Positions 1 to 9,724 of a stretch of DNA of 64,000 nt are shown here, piece by piece. Position 1 is the first letter of the stretch. Every line of letters begins with the position of its first letter. This DNA comes from JADKHC01 sp047600805 (GTDB taxonomy: Bacteria > Verrucomicrobiota > Verrucomicrobiia > Opitutales > Opitutaceae). The stretch is taken from contig JASGKG010000001.1 in assembly GCA_047600805.1 (NCBI GenBank), positions 1,736,001 to 1,800,000 on the forward strand. Reading direction: 5' to 3'. The translations under genes were made by a program, and so were the position numbers. The notes beneath the pieces are model-generated. The model was not told the DNA's origin. It was given only the letters and a program-made list of their open reading frames with translations, and made no database searches.

Positions 1-1637
1 TTTTCTTCATCCTGAGCCATAGGGCGCGAGCGTGAATTGAACAACGGCGCGAGCTGGACGAGCGTCTCGATCATGCTGCCGACCATCCTGCGTGTGTTTT
101 GATATTCAAAAGCGCTCGCGTTCGCAGGGAGATCGTTGAGGGCGGCCTTTACCTCCGACTTCTGCCAGAGCGAAGGCTGCTTCCCGGCGAGTCCCTGAAC
201 GGCCGTTTCAATTGCAGATGCACTCCCCACGGAGACGAACAAATACTTTGGGGTAATCGCGTAGCTGAAACCCATCTGCCCCGGTTTTCCATTGGATGCC
301 GCGGTATAAATTGTCTGTCCGAGGTATTCGCGTTTGGTGAGCATGGATTCAGCTTGAGGGCCCATCATGCGCTTGATCGCGTCGACCGCCTTGGTGAAAG
401 AGACGGGGTTCCCCAGAGAAACGCTGTAAAATTGATCCATTTCACTCAAAGCGGTGGGACTGTCTTCCGATGCGCCGGGTCGCGGAGCCGTACCAACGAT
501 CACGCTCGTGCCCAAGCTGCCGATGAGGTCGCGTTCCAAGTCGATCCCGAGCTGTTGGTTTAGGTTCTTAACTTGTGCCTGAACAATCCCTGAAATCATC
601 GGATTCAGCGCCTCCAAAAACTCTTTCAGAGCGCCGTAGGCCTCGGGGAAACTGAAATTCATGCTGCTGGCCGCGATCCACTTTTCGGATACAAAGCCCG
701 GCTGAGCTACCGGACCGTCTTTATAGGCCATCATTTTGAACAAGCCTTTCAGTTCAGAATACGTCAGCCCTCCGGAGATGCTCGTGGCCCCCTCCCCCAC
801 TTCCACGCTCAAGTAAAGATCTCTCAACGTCGCCAACCCCACGGCGTCGAGAATCGCGCCTGGCGGCATGCCCATGGTAGCGCCTTTGCCCTCAGCCTGC
901 TTTTCCGCGGCCGTCTTCAGAACGGGATAAATCGCTTGTACGTTCGCGAGCAATGTAACGTTAGCGTCAGGATTGCGTTTGCGAACCTGCAAATAACGGT
1001 CCGACCCGGATAGCGGGGACGCGACCCGCCCTTTCTTCATGGCGTCGATTGTTTTTTGGATCGTAGTTTTGGACGGAGACAACAACCATATGCCATCGTC
1101 CATCGCCCAGACAAAGTCGTCGCTGTTGTCGTCAGCCGATTTCTGGTAAATGTGCAACTCCACGCCACCGAAATCCTCCTTTTTGACGGTCGTGTGTTCC
1201 TTGGCGTCGTTCTCGGCGATTATCTTCGCGACTTTCGAGGTGTTGGCCCCGAGTTCGATGGCGATGAGAACGGGAATTTCCGGGCTCGCCGCATCCACGT
1301 CGAAGTCGGCGCTCATCAGAGCGACCATGAGCTGGCCTTTGGCCATAGCGAGTAGTTCGCTGACGGTGTAACCGGTCTCCGCCTTGCAACTCTCGTCCCA
1401 ATGATCGATCTTCATCTCGGCACGGAGCGGCGCCAGGAACTTACGCATCTGTTCGTCGTTCCAGGTCTTGGCCCACGGGCTTTGCTCCCAATTTTTCACG
1501 AGAGCGGGCATATCCTGAACGCTAATGACAACGGGGCATTGTTCGTCGACAAGGTCGAGCAGGTTAACCCCAGCCAAAAGCCGGGAAGCGAGCACGGCTG
1601 CAATTGCAACACAGGAGAAACGCAGGAATTTGGTCAT
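1..1637 (-). CDS. secreted protein of unknown function (3' end outside window)
   Basis: The reverse strand is open from an ATG at 1637 to the left edge without a stop, so at least 545 residues are present and the C-terminus is missing. The first ~22 residues form a signal peptide (MTKFLRF, a hydrophobic core, then a small-residue cleavage zone ending LLAG). The rest is a soluble mixed-charge protein with no catalytic motif that I recognise and no membrane segment. It lies 65 bases downstream of the HtrA-like protease gene on the same strand, so the two are probably co-transcribed and both act outside the cytoplasm. Function unknown. The long open frame and the signal peptide make it a confident gene. 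Confidence 0.8.
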   Translation of the reverse strand, partial: MTKFLRFSCVAIAAVLASRLLAGVNLLDLVDEQCPVVISVQDMPALVKNWEQSPWAKTWNDEQMRKFLAPLRAEMKIDHWDESCKAETGYTVSELLAMAKGQLMVALMSADFDVDAASPEIPVLIAIELGANTSKVAKIIAENDAKEHTTVKKEDFGGVELHIYQKSADDNSDDFVWAMDDGIWLLSPSKTTIQKTIDAMKKGRVASPLSGSDRYLQVRKRNPDANVTLLANVQAIYPVLKTAAEKQAEGKGATMGMPPGAILDAVGLATLRDLYLSVEVGEGATSISGGLTYSELKGLFKMMAYKDGPVAQPGFVSEKWIAASSMNFSFPEAYGALKEFLEALNPMISGIVQAQVKNLNQQLGIDLERDLIGSLGTSVIVGTAPRPGASEDSPTALSEMDQFYSVSLGNPVSFTKAVDAIKRMMGPQAESMLTKREYLGQTIYTAASNGKPGQMGFSYAITPKYLFVSVGSASAIETAVQGLAGKQPSLWQKSEVKAALNDLPANASAFEYQNTRRMVGSMIETLVQLAPLFNSRSRPMAQDEE

Positions 1638-1702
1638 GTTAGGTAGATGGAACGGAACCACGCACGAACCGGGAAAAAACGTCGGCACGCAGGCGGTTTC
1701 GG

Positions 1703-2728
1703 TCAGGGCTTGGTGATTTTAGAGATAGCGTCTGGAACAGGAGTTTTGACGGGCCGCGGAGGTTCCAGATATCGGTAACCAGCATTGGCATTGCGCGGGT
1801 CAAAGGCGAAGGCGTCTCGATTACGGAGGAAATTTTTCAGGACAAATGACGGAATTGCGAAATTGAGGCCCTCGATGCCCGCCATCATTGCCTTCATGTT
1901 GTTTACTCCGACCACTTCGCCGCGGAGATCGAAGAGCGGCCCGCCCGAGTTGCCCGGATTTATCTGCGTGGTGGTCTGGATGTAGAGCTGGCCGTCCATC
2001 GGACGATTTTTCGTGCTGATTATCCCCTGTGAAACGGTTCGGTCCAGGCCAAGCGGACTGCCAATCGCGAAAACGGTCTGTCCTTCGCTGAGCATGTTGG
2101 AGTCTCCGAGCGGAACCGTCGGGAAAACGGTGCCGGCTGCGTCTTCGATCTTGAGGAGAGCGAGATCGAGTTTGGCGTCCAGCGCGACGATGCGAACCTT
2201 GTTGAACGTCACCCGCTCCAGATCAGACGCGCTGCGTCTAAACTGCGTAACGGTGATCGCGTATTCCCCGGCGACCACGTGTTCGTTGGTTATCACGTAC
2301 CCGGACGCGTCGATAATGAAACCGGAACCCAAACCGATCGGCGTGCGAACCTGCACGACGGCTTCGGCCACACGGGCAACGTTCTCGTTCACAGTGAGCG
2401 ACGATTGGTTCGGTGCCGTGCGAAACAAGTCAGCATTTTCCTCAGGAGCGGCTGTCCCGGCGGCTTTTTCGGCAACGATTTTCTCAATTTCGTCCCGCGG
2501 AACCGTCACAACCGTAAATCCCAGATCGACGACTACGCGATCGGCGCGTTCGGTAAGAATATCGCCCTGCACAGCCGAGCCGTTTTTCAGTTTCACGGTA
2601 CTGGTGGCGAGTGCGTTCGCAGCGAACGAGGCACAAAAAACGGCGCCGAACAAAAGGCCGCTCCATTTTCTTAACCGAGGTACGGCGCACAGCTGGCTGT
2701 TGGGCCTAGAACTAACCAAGTGAGTCAT
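1703..2728 (-). CDS. HtrA/trypsin-like serine protease without PDZ domain
   Basis: 341 residues. After a basic N-terminus and a hydrophobic segment (about 24-42) comes a small beta domain (44-86, starting TVKLKNGSAVQGD). A chymotrypsin-fold protease domain follows, with the triad visible as His150 (TNEHVV), Asp188 (LDLALLKI) and Ser261 (NPGNSGGPLF). The usual HtrA PDZ domains are absent, because the protein ends ~80 residues after the serine. It probably degrades or processes proteins in the periplasm. A later start is possible, since the N-terminus is long for a signal peptide. The secreted protein gene downstream may be a substrate or partner (inference). Confidence 0.9.
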   Translation of the reverse strand: MTHLVSSRPNSQLCAVPRLRKWSGLLFGAVFCASFAANALATSTVKLKNGSAVQGDILTERADRVVVDLGFTVVTVPRDEIEKIVAEKAAGTAAPEENADLFRTAPNQSSLTVNENVARVAEAVVQVRTPIGLGSGFIIDASGYVITNEHVVAGEYAITVTQFRRSASDLERVTFNKVRIVALDAKLDLALLKIEDAAGTVFPTVPLGDSNMLSEGQTVFAIGSPLGLDRTVSQGIISTKNRPMDGQLYIQTTTQINPGNSGGPLFDLRGEVVGVNNMKAMMAGIEGLNFAIPSFVLKNFLRNRDAFAFDPRNANAGYRYLEPPRPVKTPVPDAISKITKP

Positions 2729-2995
2729 AAGAAATAGCGGTAAGACAGATTCGCAAAGAGCTCAATATTTGCAGGCGAACTGGCCGAGCGTGAATGCTAA
2801 ACATCTAACCCCTTGAAATTTCAGATTTACACAGTTGATCAACGATTTACTCCAAGACAACAGGGATTAATGTATTTTTGATAGTGATCGATCCGCAGGA
2901 ACTGGATCGCTCTATCCAACAACGTACGAACCTGGCGTTTCTTACGAAGGTTCTATTTAACTCCAGCCGCCTTAAAGGCCACCGCCGCCTCGTGA

Positions 2996-3343
2996 TCAAA
3001 ACGGCTTGTAGTAGACCATGTAGAGCGCCACCACCGAAAGCGCGACTCCGACAAGAGCCAGCGCCTTCGCCGCGCCTTTCCGCTTGTAGGCAATCCCGGT
3101 CAAAGCAGAAAGACCCAGCCAGCAGACAAGTTTAACCAAGACCCATTTCCCGGAAAAGTGATAGAGACCCTGCCACATCCGAATTCCGGTGAGGAGCGCC
3201 AAAAGACTCGCGATACCGCTCCACATCATCGTGCGCTTCCGAGCCTCCGGCGAACCCGCGAATGCGAAGAACACCGTTCCGAGCATGATCATGACGGACA
3301 AAACGTGGAGAATATGGAGGGCGTTGTTTTCGTGAAGACTCAT
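2996..3343 (-). CDS. small four-helix integral membrane protein
   Basis: 115 residues with four predicted membrane helices, at about 9-28, 39-58, 68-85 and 92-111. The first helix has histidines at 10 and 13 (LHILHVLS), and the loops are short and basic (EARKRT, YKRKG). No family is recognised with certainty; the layout recalls small SirB/CopD-like membrane proteins in which such histidines can bind haem, but that is only a resemblance. Stop and start are well defined and the hydrophobic pattern is consistent with a real gene. It stands alone between the protease and the next rightward gene. Confidence 0.7.
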   Translation of the reverse strand: MSLHENNALHILHVLSVMIMLGTVFFAFAGSPEARKRTMMWSGIASLLALLTGIRMWQGLYHFSGKWVLVKLVCWLGLSALTGIAYKRKGAAKALALVGVALSVVALYMVYYKPF

Positions 3344-3734
3344 GGAAATTGTAGATGATCCTCCGCCTGTGCCGTGTGCCCAAAGGCTCTAGTCCTTTTT
3401 AGGTTAAGGTGGGCGCCCCCACCGCGGCATCTGCTTTCCGATTTACGGCCTAGCATCTTCCACGGCGGTTCAGCTCCCGGAATATTTCAAAGGCAAAGAG
3501 CGGTTTAATGAAAGCACCTCGAACACTGCAGAGGATCAGCCGGTGAAGGTAGGAGGCCCGCCCAATCCGTCAAATGAGAAGCACCGAATTTAAATCCCTA
3601 AAGCAAGCCATTTGCTGGACGCATCTTACGTTCCACAACTGCGCAATTTCGCCTCCCGAATGCACCGCTTTCTTACAACCTGATTGTTTAGATTGAGCCT
3701 CCTGGTTTTTGGTCCTATCAAACGGCTTTGCACT
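3344..3734. other. gene-free interval
   Basis: No convincing open frame, tRNA or repeat is seen. The stretch separates divergent genes (leftward membrane protein, rightward TPR-like protein), so both promoters should lie here, but no clear -35/-10 pair stands out. Confidence 0.5.
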
Positions 3735-5582
3735 ATGAGCTATACCCCGAGCCTCGCTTTCGCGTTTCTTGCAATCTGCTTAACGGCGGCGAGAGGAGCT
3801 GGAGCAGCCGAGCCAACGTCGCTCGCCACGACCGCATCAGAGGATAACGTGATTGTGCTCCCGAAATACGAGATTTCAACGGATCGTGTGCTGCCGCCGA
3901 TCGAAAGATGGCACTACGTTAGCATCCCGGGTTTCGAAATTCTCTCAAACGCCTCTGAGCGTAATACGAAGCTCTTCGTCGAAGACTTCTATCTGTTGCG
4001 ACAAGTTGCTCAGAGCATCCTGCCGACAGCCAAAGAGGATACCGCGGTCCCCACTTACATTGTGCTTTGCGGAGAGGGTAACGCGTTCGAGACCTTCATG
4101 CCCGACCGCAAGCGTCGCGCTCCGCCCAGCCTTTTCATTGGTGATACAGAACGGGCAGCCATCGTCATCAATTTCACATTTCAAAGCCTCTCCGGCGATA
4201 TCCACACCTTCATCAACACCAACAGCAACGATCCGTTCCGCAGTTTCTACCTGCAGTACTTCCGTCAGCTCGTCCGCAATAGCGTGCAACCGGCGCCGCC
4301 CCGGTGGGTGGAGGAAGGCCTTGTTCAGATTTTTGCCGCTGTCGACTTCTCACCCAAGACAATTGTCATCGGCAAAGTGGGAGGTGAATCGGAGATGGGC
4401 TCAAACCAGCCGTACTATGGCCGCTCGTATGGATCGTCCATGGGCACTCGTTACGAAGGTGGCGGGCCGTACAACTCCGGTTTTGATTCGCCAGGAATTG
4501 CCTCCTCTGCATTCCCTACGACTGGGGCCGGTTCACCCGCAAAAGCGGGAAGCTTCAACAAGACTCTCGCCCGTCGTCCGCTGATCGCCCTGGCAAAGTT
4601 CTTTAGCTACGATCCAAAGACGGCGTCGTCGGAGGAACGCGGCACCTATGCTCCTCAAGCCTACCTTTTCACACATTTGTGTTTGTACGGCCGCAACCAG
4701 CGTTTCGCTAAACCGTACTTTAACCTCGCGCTTAAAGCAGCTCAGGGTCCCATCACGGAAGAAACATTTAAACAGTGCTTCGGTTTTTCCTTCAAAGAAA
4801 TGGAAAAAGAGATGCGCTCCTACATCTCGTTCACTGACTACAAGGCGGTCGAGCGGCGCTTCACCAAAGGTAGCGAACTGGAGCTCGCACCTAAATTCAC
4901 GCTGCGCGATGCCACTGACGCCGAATCCAGTCGCATTGCTGGAGAGGTCTTGCGTCTGGCTGGCCACAAGCAGGAAGCGACCAACCGGCTGATCGCTCCG
5001 TATGTGCGCGGCCAATACGATGCCGATCTGCTCGCCGCGCTGGGCCTCGCCGAATTGTCGCTGAACCACACCGACCGCAGCCGCCGTTTCCTCGAAGCCG
5101 CCGCGAAAGCCAATACAACTCGGTCACGTGCCTACTTCGAACTCGCACAGCAACGCTACCACGAGGCCGAGGGAAAAGCTTCTACCGAGAAACGCAGTAT
5201 TTCCGAAGACGAATTCGTCTGGGTGCAGGCACCGCTTTACCAAGCCCTCAAGCACCCTCCCGCTCTTGCGTCCGTCTACGACCTGCTTGCGCGCACTTGG
5301 TATTTTCGCCCGACGGCTCCCACAAAGGAGCAATTCGAGCAACTCGCGGCCGGAGCGCAGAAGAACTACAAGGATCTGGGCTTGGTCTATCGTGTCGCCG
5401 CCTTGGGTCTGAAGCATGGTTATTTGGAAACAAGCCAACGTTTCACCACATCCGGCCTCGCCAATTCGCCAGATGAAAGCACGAAGGCAAAATTTGAACA
5501 ACTGGCCCAGCAGTTCCCGACAAAAGAAAACCCTTCTGGTGAAAACAAGCCAACTCCAGCGTCTACTTTAATTTCGCGATAA
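3735..5582 (+). CDS. secreted protein with degenerate gluzincin-like region and TPR-like C-terminus
   Basis: 615 residues from the ATG at 3735; an upstream TTG at 3684 is in frame, but the ATG directly precedes a signal peptide (SYTPSLAFAFLAICL...). Residues ~60-220 look like the peptidase_MA/DUF1570 type of fold, with a region around PPRWVEEGLVQIFA that matches the glutamate-bearing second motif of such proteins. The HExxH helix expected before it reads QYFRQLV, so the zinc ligands are lost. A Gly/Ser/Tyr-rich insert lies near 230-280. The C-terminal half is helical with repeat-like segments (RFLEAAAKANTTRSRAYFELAQQRY), as in TPR proteins. The last 20 bases overlap tail-to-tail with the cobA-hemD gene. 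Probably an extracytoplasmic scaffold; function unknown. Confidence 0.8.
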   Translation: MSYTPSLAFAFLAICLTAARGAGAAEPTSLATTASEDNVIVLPKYEISTDRVLPPIERWHYVSIPGFEILSNASERNTKLFVEDFYLLRQVAQSILPTAKEDTAVPTYIVLCGEGNAFETFMPDRKRRAPPSLFIGDTERAAIVINFTFQSLSGDIHTFINTNSNDPFRSFYLQYFRQLVRNSVQPAPPRWVEEGLVQIFAAVDFSPKTIVIGKVGGESEMGSNQPYYGRSYGSSMGTRYEGGGPYNSGFDSPGIASSAFPTTGAGSPAKAGSFNKTLARRPLIALAKFFSYDPKTASSEERGTYAPQAYLFTHLCLYGRNQRFAKPYFNLALKAAQGPITEETFKQCFGFSFKEMEKEMRSYISFTDYKAVERRFTKGSELELAPKFTLRDATDAESSRIAGEVLRLAGHKQEATNRLIAPYVRGQYDADLLAALGLAELSLNHTDRSRRFLEAAAKANTTRSRAYFELAQQRYHEAEGKASTEKRSISEDEFVWVQAPLYQALKHPPALASVYDLLARTWYFRPTAPTKEQFEQLAAGAQKNYKDLGLVYRVAALGLKHGYLETSQRFTTSGLANSPDESTKAKFEQLAQQFPTKENPSGENKPTPASTLISR

Positions 5583-7089
5583 GCGCCTCGATCAGCGCGT
5601 CCAAACTCGGCTTCGCTGCTTCGAAGTCCGGGCTGAGATCAAGGTCGTCGAGCGTCTCGGTGGTTTGCGGTCCGATGCTGCCGACGAGAGGTTTTTTGGC
5701 TCCAGCGGCGAGTTGCAGCACAGCCGACTGCTCAGCGTATGAGCTGGCCGCCGACGAACTCGCAAACAGAATGGCGTCCGCCCCTTTTTGCCTGAAGTCC
5801 TCTGCGGTGGGATCATTCTGTAAATCGGTTTTGTCGGTTTTATACAGCGGCAATTTATCCACAATCGCACGCGCCTCTTCGAGTTTCTTGACGAGTTTAT
5901 CGCGGTTGAGATTACCCGTGACGACGATCACCTTGGCACTGTCGAGACTGCCGGTTTCGATGAGCGCATCCGCCAGCGACTCGCCGGTGGCCGTATCGGG
6001 CAGGCATTCGACTTTGATTTTGTATTTCTCGATTTCACGCGCCGTCGCCTTGCCGACGCAGGCAAAGCGCAGCAGACCGAGGCTGCGCACGTCGTTAAAT
6101 CCCTTGAAAAACTCCTCGAAGAAATAGCGCACGCCGTTCGCACTCGTAAACACGATCCAATCATAAGATCCAAGCTCGGCCAGCACCTCGACCAGCCCTT
6201 CTTTGCTCACATCTTTAGTGATATTGATCAGCGGCAGCTCGACGACTTCGGCACCGAGCACTTCGAGTTTGTCGCGCAATTCGCTGTTCTGGTCGCGCGT
6301 CCGCGTGATCGCCACGCGACGCCCAAACAAAGGCAGATGCCCGTACCAGTCGATCTGCTCGCGATTCTTCACGACCTCTCCGACGAAGATGATGGCTGGC
6401 GAAGAAAGTTTGGCTTTGGCAACTAGATCGTGAAGCGTTGCTGCAGTGCCGAATACGCTGCGCTGCCGGCCCAACGAGGCCCACTGCACGACCGCGGCGG
6501 GCGTTTGCGGATCGAGGCCGCCCGCGATCAGCTCGGACATAATCTGCGTCAGGTGACCCATGCCCATGTAGATCGCCAGCGTCGCACCCTTGAGCGAGCC
6601 GTAGCTGCGCCAGTCGATCATCAGTTCGTGCTTTTCCACATCTTCGTGGCCGGTGATAAAAATCACCGACGAACTGGTATTCCGATGCGTGAGCGGAATT
6701 CCCGAATAAGCACCTGCTGCCAGGGCCGCTGTCACGCCCGGAACCACCTCGAAACGAATTCCATTTTTCGCCAAGGTGCGCGCCTCTTCGCCGCCGCGGC
6801 CGAACACGAATGGATCGCCGCCTTTCAAACGCACCACTTGCTTGCCCGCGTTCGCATGCTTCACGAGCAGCGTTTCAATCTCGCTCTGCGCGACAGAATG
6901 AAAACCGGCTTTCTTGCCGACGTAAACGACTTCACACTCCGGCTTGCACCATTTTACTAGTTGGGGATGAACGAGGTAATCATAAACGAGCACGTCGGCC
7001 TGGCTGATAAGTTCTTTGGCGCGCAACGTGACGAGCCCCAGATCACCTGGGCCGGCGCCGACGAGAAAAACGATACCTTGTGAAGACAT
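5563..7089 (-). CDS. cobA-hemD: fused uroporphyrinogen-III C-methyltransferase / uroporphyrinogen-III synthase
   Basis: 508 residues from the ATG at 7089; an in-frame start at 7131 would only add a non-conserved tail. The N-terminal half (~1-245) is SUMT/CobA, which methylates uroporphyrinogen III at C2 and C7 to precorrin-2. It shows the SAM-binding GAGPGDLGLVTLRA near the start, GGDPFVFGRGGEEA, and PGVTAALAAGAYSGIPLTHR. The C-terminal half (~255-500) is HemD, which closes hydroxymethylbilane to uroporphyrinogen III; it is recognised by its two-domain pattern (DWIVFTSANGVRYF, FASSSAASSY, GPQTTETL). The fusion puts the haem and sirohaem/cobalamin branch point in one protein. hemC lies 4.4 kb upstream on the same strand, separated by unrelated genes. 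A terminator-like hairpin separates it from serC. Confidence 0.95.
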   Translation of the reverse strand: MSSQGIVFLVGAGPGDLGLVTLRAKELISQADVLVYDYLVHPQLVKWCKPECEVVYVGKKAGFHSVAQSEIETLLVKHANAGKQVVRLKGGDPFVFGRGGEEARTLAKNGIRFEVVPGVTAALAAGAYSGIPLTHRNTSSSVIFITGHEDVEKHELMIDWRSYGSLKGATLAIYMGMGHLTQIMSELIAGGLDPQTPAAVVQWASLGRQRSVFGTAATLHDLVAKAKLSSPAIIFVGEVVKNREQIDWYGHLPLFGRRVAITRTRDQNSELRDKLEVLGAEVVELPLINITKDVSKEGLVEVLAELGSYDWIVFTSANGVRYFFEEFFKGFNDVRSLGLLRFACVGKATAREIEKYKIKVECLPDTATGESLADALIETGSLDSAKVIVVTGNLNRDKLVKKLEEARAIVDKLPLYKTDKTDLQNDPTAEDFRQKGADAILFASSSAASSYAEQSAVLQLAAGAKKPLVGSIGPQTTETLDDLDLSPDFEAAKPSLDALIEALIAKLK

Positions 7090-7103
7090 GTTGAGAATGA
7101 AAA

Positions 7104-7150
7104 GCACCAAGGCCCACGTGGCAAACGCCACGATTGGTTAGCCTTGGTGC
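7104..7150 (-). terminator. Rho-independent terminator after serC
   Basis: A perfect 10-bp inverted repeat (GCACCAAGGC at 7104-7113 and GCCTTGGTGC at 7141-7150) with a smaller internal hairpin is followed on the reverse strand by TTTTCATT. It lies just after the serC stop and before the cobA-hemD start, so it should end or attenuate serC transcripts. Confidence 0.75.
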
Positions 7151-7178
7151 CAGAAGATTAGAACGTTGAGATGGATCG

Positions 7179-8294
7179 TTACTTTCTGGCTTCTTCGTAG
7201 GCCCATTCGAGCCAGGGAAGGACTTTCTCGGTGTCGGCTTTTTCAACCGTAGCGCCGCACCAGAAGCGGAGTCCGGGAGGAGCATCCTTGTAAGCGCCGC
7301 AGTCGAAGGCGGCCTTTTCACCGTCGAGCAGTTTCACCATCTTCTTCACTTGGTCCGGGGTCGCGTCGACCGTGAAGCACACCGACGTGTTGGACCGATA
7401 TTCCTTTTTATCGGCGAGAAAATGGATCCACGCGTGCGTCGCGACGAACTGCTCGAAAACGGCGAGGTTGTCCTCGGAGCGTTTAATGAGCGCCGGCAAT
7501 CCGCCAATCGACTTCGCCCACGCGAGCGCGTCGAGGTAGTCTTCGTTCGCGATCATCGAAGGCGTGTTGATCGTCGAACCTTCGAAAATCTCCTCAAGAA
7601 GAGCGCCGCCTTTGGTCAGACGGAAAATCTTCGGAATGGGCCACGACGGTTTGTAGGACGTCAGGCGGGCCACCGCACGAGGCGATAGCACAAGGACGCC
7701 GTGCGCCGCTTCGCCGCCCAAAACCTTTTGCCAGGAGAAAGTGACGACGTCCAACTTCGACCAGGGTATCTCCATTGCGAACACCGCGCTCGTCGCGTCA
7801 CAGAGCGTGAGGCCTTCGCGGTTATCCGGAATCCAGTTGCCGTTCGGCACTTTTACGCCGCCCGTCGTGCCGTTCCACGTGAACACGATGTCGTGCGTGA
7901 AATCGGCCTGCGAAAAATCCGGAAGCCGACCGTATTCAGCTTTGAATACACGCGTATTGGGCAGCTTCAGTTGCTTCTGAATATCGGTCACCCAACCTTC
8001 GCCGAAGGATTCCCAGTGAAAGGCGTCGACCGGCCGTGCGCCGAGCATCGTCCACATGGCCATTTCAAACGCGCCGGTGTCCGAGGCGGGCACGATGCCA
8101 ACTTTGTAGTCGGCCGGAATGCCCAGAACGGCTTTCGTCTCGGTGATGGCCTTGGCGAGCCGAGATTTTCCCAAGCTGGAACGATGCGAGCGGCCGAGGA
8201 TGTCGGACGGCAGCGCCGCGAGCGAGTAGCCCGGGCGTTTGGCGCACGGACCTGAAGAAAAGTTGGGAATGGCCGGTTTGACCGTTGGCTTCAT
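7179..8294 (-). CDS. serC: phosphoserine aminotransferase
   Basis: 371 residues from the ATG at 8294 (MKPTVKPAIPNFSSGPCAKRP). It converts 3-phosphohydroxypyruvate and glutamate to phosphoserine in serine biosynthesis, and is PLP-dependent. The sequence matches the class-V aminotransferase subgroup of the Methanosarcina/alphaproteobacterial type rather than the E. coli type: GRSHRSSLGKSRL, PASDTGAFEMAMWTMLGARP, and the PLP-lysine segment TFSWQKVLGGEAAHGV. An in-frame start at 8354 would overlap the divergent MFS gene and adds nothing conserved. The terminator downstream suggests a single-gene transcript. Confidence 0.93.
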   Translation of the reverse strand: MKPTVKPAIPNFSSGPCAKRPGYSLAALPSDILGRSHRSSLGKSRLAKAITETKAVLGIPADYKVGIVPASDTGAFEMAMWTMLGARPVDAFHWESFGEGWVTDIQKQLKLPNTRVFKAEYGRLPDFSQADFTHDIVFTWNGTTGGVKVPNGNWIPDNREGLTLCDATSAVFAMEIPWSKLDVVTFSWQKVLGGEAAHGVLVLSPRAVARLTSYKPSWPIPKIFRLTKGGALLEEIFEGSTINTPSMIANEDYLDALAWAKSIGGLPALIKRSEDNLAVFEQFVATHAWIHFLADKKEYRSNTSVCFTVDATPDQVKKMVKLLDGEKAAFDCGAYKDAPPGLRFWCGATVEKADTEKVLPWLEWAYEEARK

Positions 8295-8426
8295 GATGCG
8301 TTGTGAGACGTACTGATTTTCCGTTGTGGGTGAAAAACTGAGCTCTTCATGCAAACGGGACTCTGTCCGGGTGCAAACAACTTTCTAATCGCGAAGCAGT
8401 ACAGCGCCCTTCATGTTGACCAATCC

Positions 8427-9656
8427 ATGAATGAAGGTCAGCCAGCGTTCGCCGTCCTCGGTAATCAAAATTTCAGGAACTTCCTGATCGCGCGTTTCTT
8501 CACGACGTTCACCATGATGACGATGAGCGTGGCGGTCGGCTGGCAGGTCTACGATCTAACGAAAAGCGCCTTTGCGTTGGGAATCGTCGGGCTGGTGCAA
8601 TTCGTGCCGGCATTTTTACTCACCTTGCCGGGCGGCTTGGCAGCGGATCGCTTCGAGCGGCGACGCGTTTTGCTTTTTGGCGTTTTTCTGGATCTGACCG
8701 TTGCCGCATGCCTTCTGGCGATCACGCTCATGCCTCACCCCAAGGTTTGGATGATTTTCTCAGTGCTCACGCTGACGGGCGTCGCACGTGCGGTGATCGC
8801 GCCGGCGAGCCAGTCGCTTCTGCCGCTTTTGGTGCCGCAGGAACAATTCGTCCGCGCGGTCGCTTGGAACTCGTCGGTCTTTCAGATTTCAAGCATCGCC
8901 GGGCCTGCGATTGGCGGAGTACTTTACCTCTTGGGACCGGTTTACGTTTACGGATGCGCCGTCACCGCACTGCTGATCGCGGGGTGTTTGATCTTCAAGC
9001 TGAAGGCACGGGCGATCCAGCGCACGGCCAACCTGCACCTGAAGGATTTATTCGCTGGCGTGAAGTACGTCTTTGCGCGGCAGATCATTCTTGGTGCGGT
9101 CTCGTTGGATCTGTTCGCTGTGCTTTTTGGCGGGGCGACTGCGTTGTTGCCCATCTACGCGAGTGAAATTTTACACACCGGCCCGTGGGGTTTGGGATTG
9201 CTTCGAAGCGCACCTGCGATCGGTGCGGGCACGGTGGCGCTCATATTGGCACACCACCCGATTCGCGACAAAGCTGGCAAAAAGCTTTTCGCGTGCGTCG
9301 CTTTGTTTGGCCTCTGCACGATTCTATTCGGGATATCCCACTCATTCTGGTTTTCACTGGCAGTACTCGTGGTGTTAGGAGCGGCGGATATGGTGAGCGT
9401 AGTGGTCCGGCAAACGTTGGTGCAAATCGCCACTCCCGATGAGATGCGCGGCCGAGTCAGTGCGGTGAACATGCTTTTCATCGGAGCTTCCAACGAGTTA
9501 GGGGAATTCGAATCCGGTGTGACCGCAGCTTGGTTTGGCACCGTCCGCTCCGTGGTGGTTGGCGGCTTAGGAACGCTGGTCGTCGTGGGTTTATGGATGT
9601 GGCGTTTCCCAGTGCTTCGAAAGATGGATCGACTCGACGGAGCGCAAAAGACTTGA
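8427..9656 (+). CDS. MFS transporter (EntS-like exporter family)
   Basis: 409 residues from the ATG at 8427, chosen because upstream codons from 8349 overlap the divergent serC ORF and lack conservation. About 11-12 hydrophobic segments are visible. The MFS loop motif between helices 2 and 3 reads GGLAADRFERRRVLL, and the N-terminal part (NFLIARFFTTFTMMTMSVAVGWQVYDLT) is typical of the MFS_3 group, which includes the enterobactin exporter EntS. The substrate cannot be read from sequence. The gene runs divergently from serC and is followed 68 bases later by the haem-motif chemoreceptor on the same strand. Confidence 0.88.
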   Translation: MNEGQPAFAVLGNQNFRNFLIARFFTTFTMMTMSVAVGWQVYDLTKSAFALGIVGLVQFVPAFLLTLPGGLAADRFERRRVLLFGVFLDLTVAACLLAITLMPHPKVWMIFSVLTLTGVARAVIAPASQSLLPLLVPQEQFVRAVAWNSSVFQISSIAGPAIGGVLYLLGPVYVYGCAVTALLIAGCLIFKLKARAIQRTANLHLKDLFAGVKYVFARQIILGAVSLDLFAVLFGGATALLPIYASEILHTGPWGLGLLRSAPAIGAGTVALILAHHPIRDKAGKKLFACVALFGLCTILFGISHSFWFSLAVLVVLGAADMVSVVVRQTLVQIATPDEMRGRVSAVNMLFIGASNELGEFESGVTAAWFGTVRSVVVGGLGTLVVVGLWMWRFPVLRKMDRLDGAQKT

Positions 9657-9724
9657 AACGAGGATTTAGCCCGAGATCGCGGTAAAGAACCCACTACGGG
9701 CGCCGATAGCTGAGCGGGGCGCCC

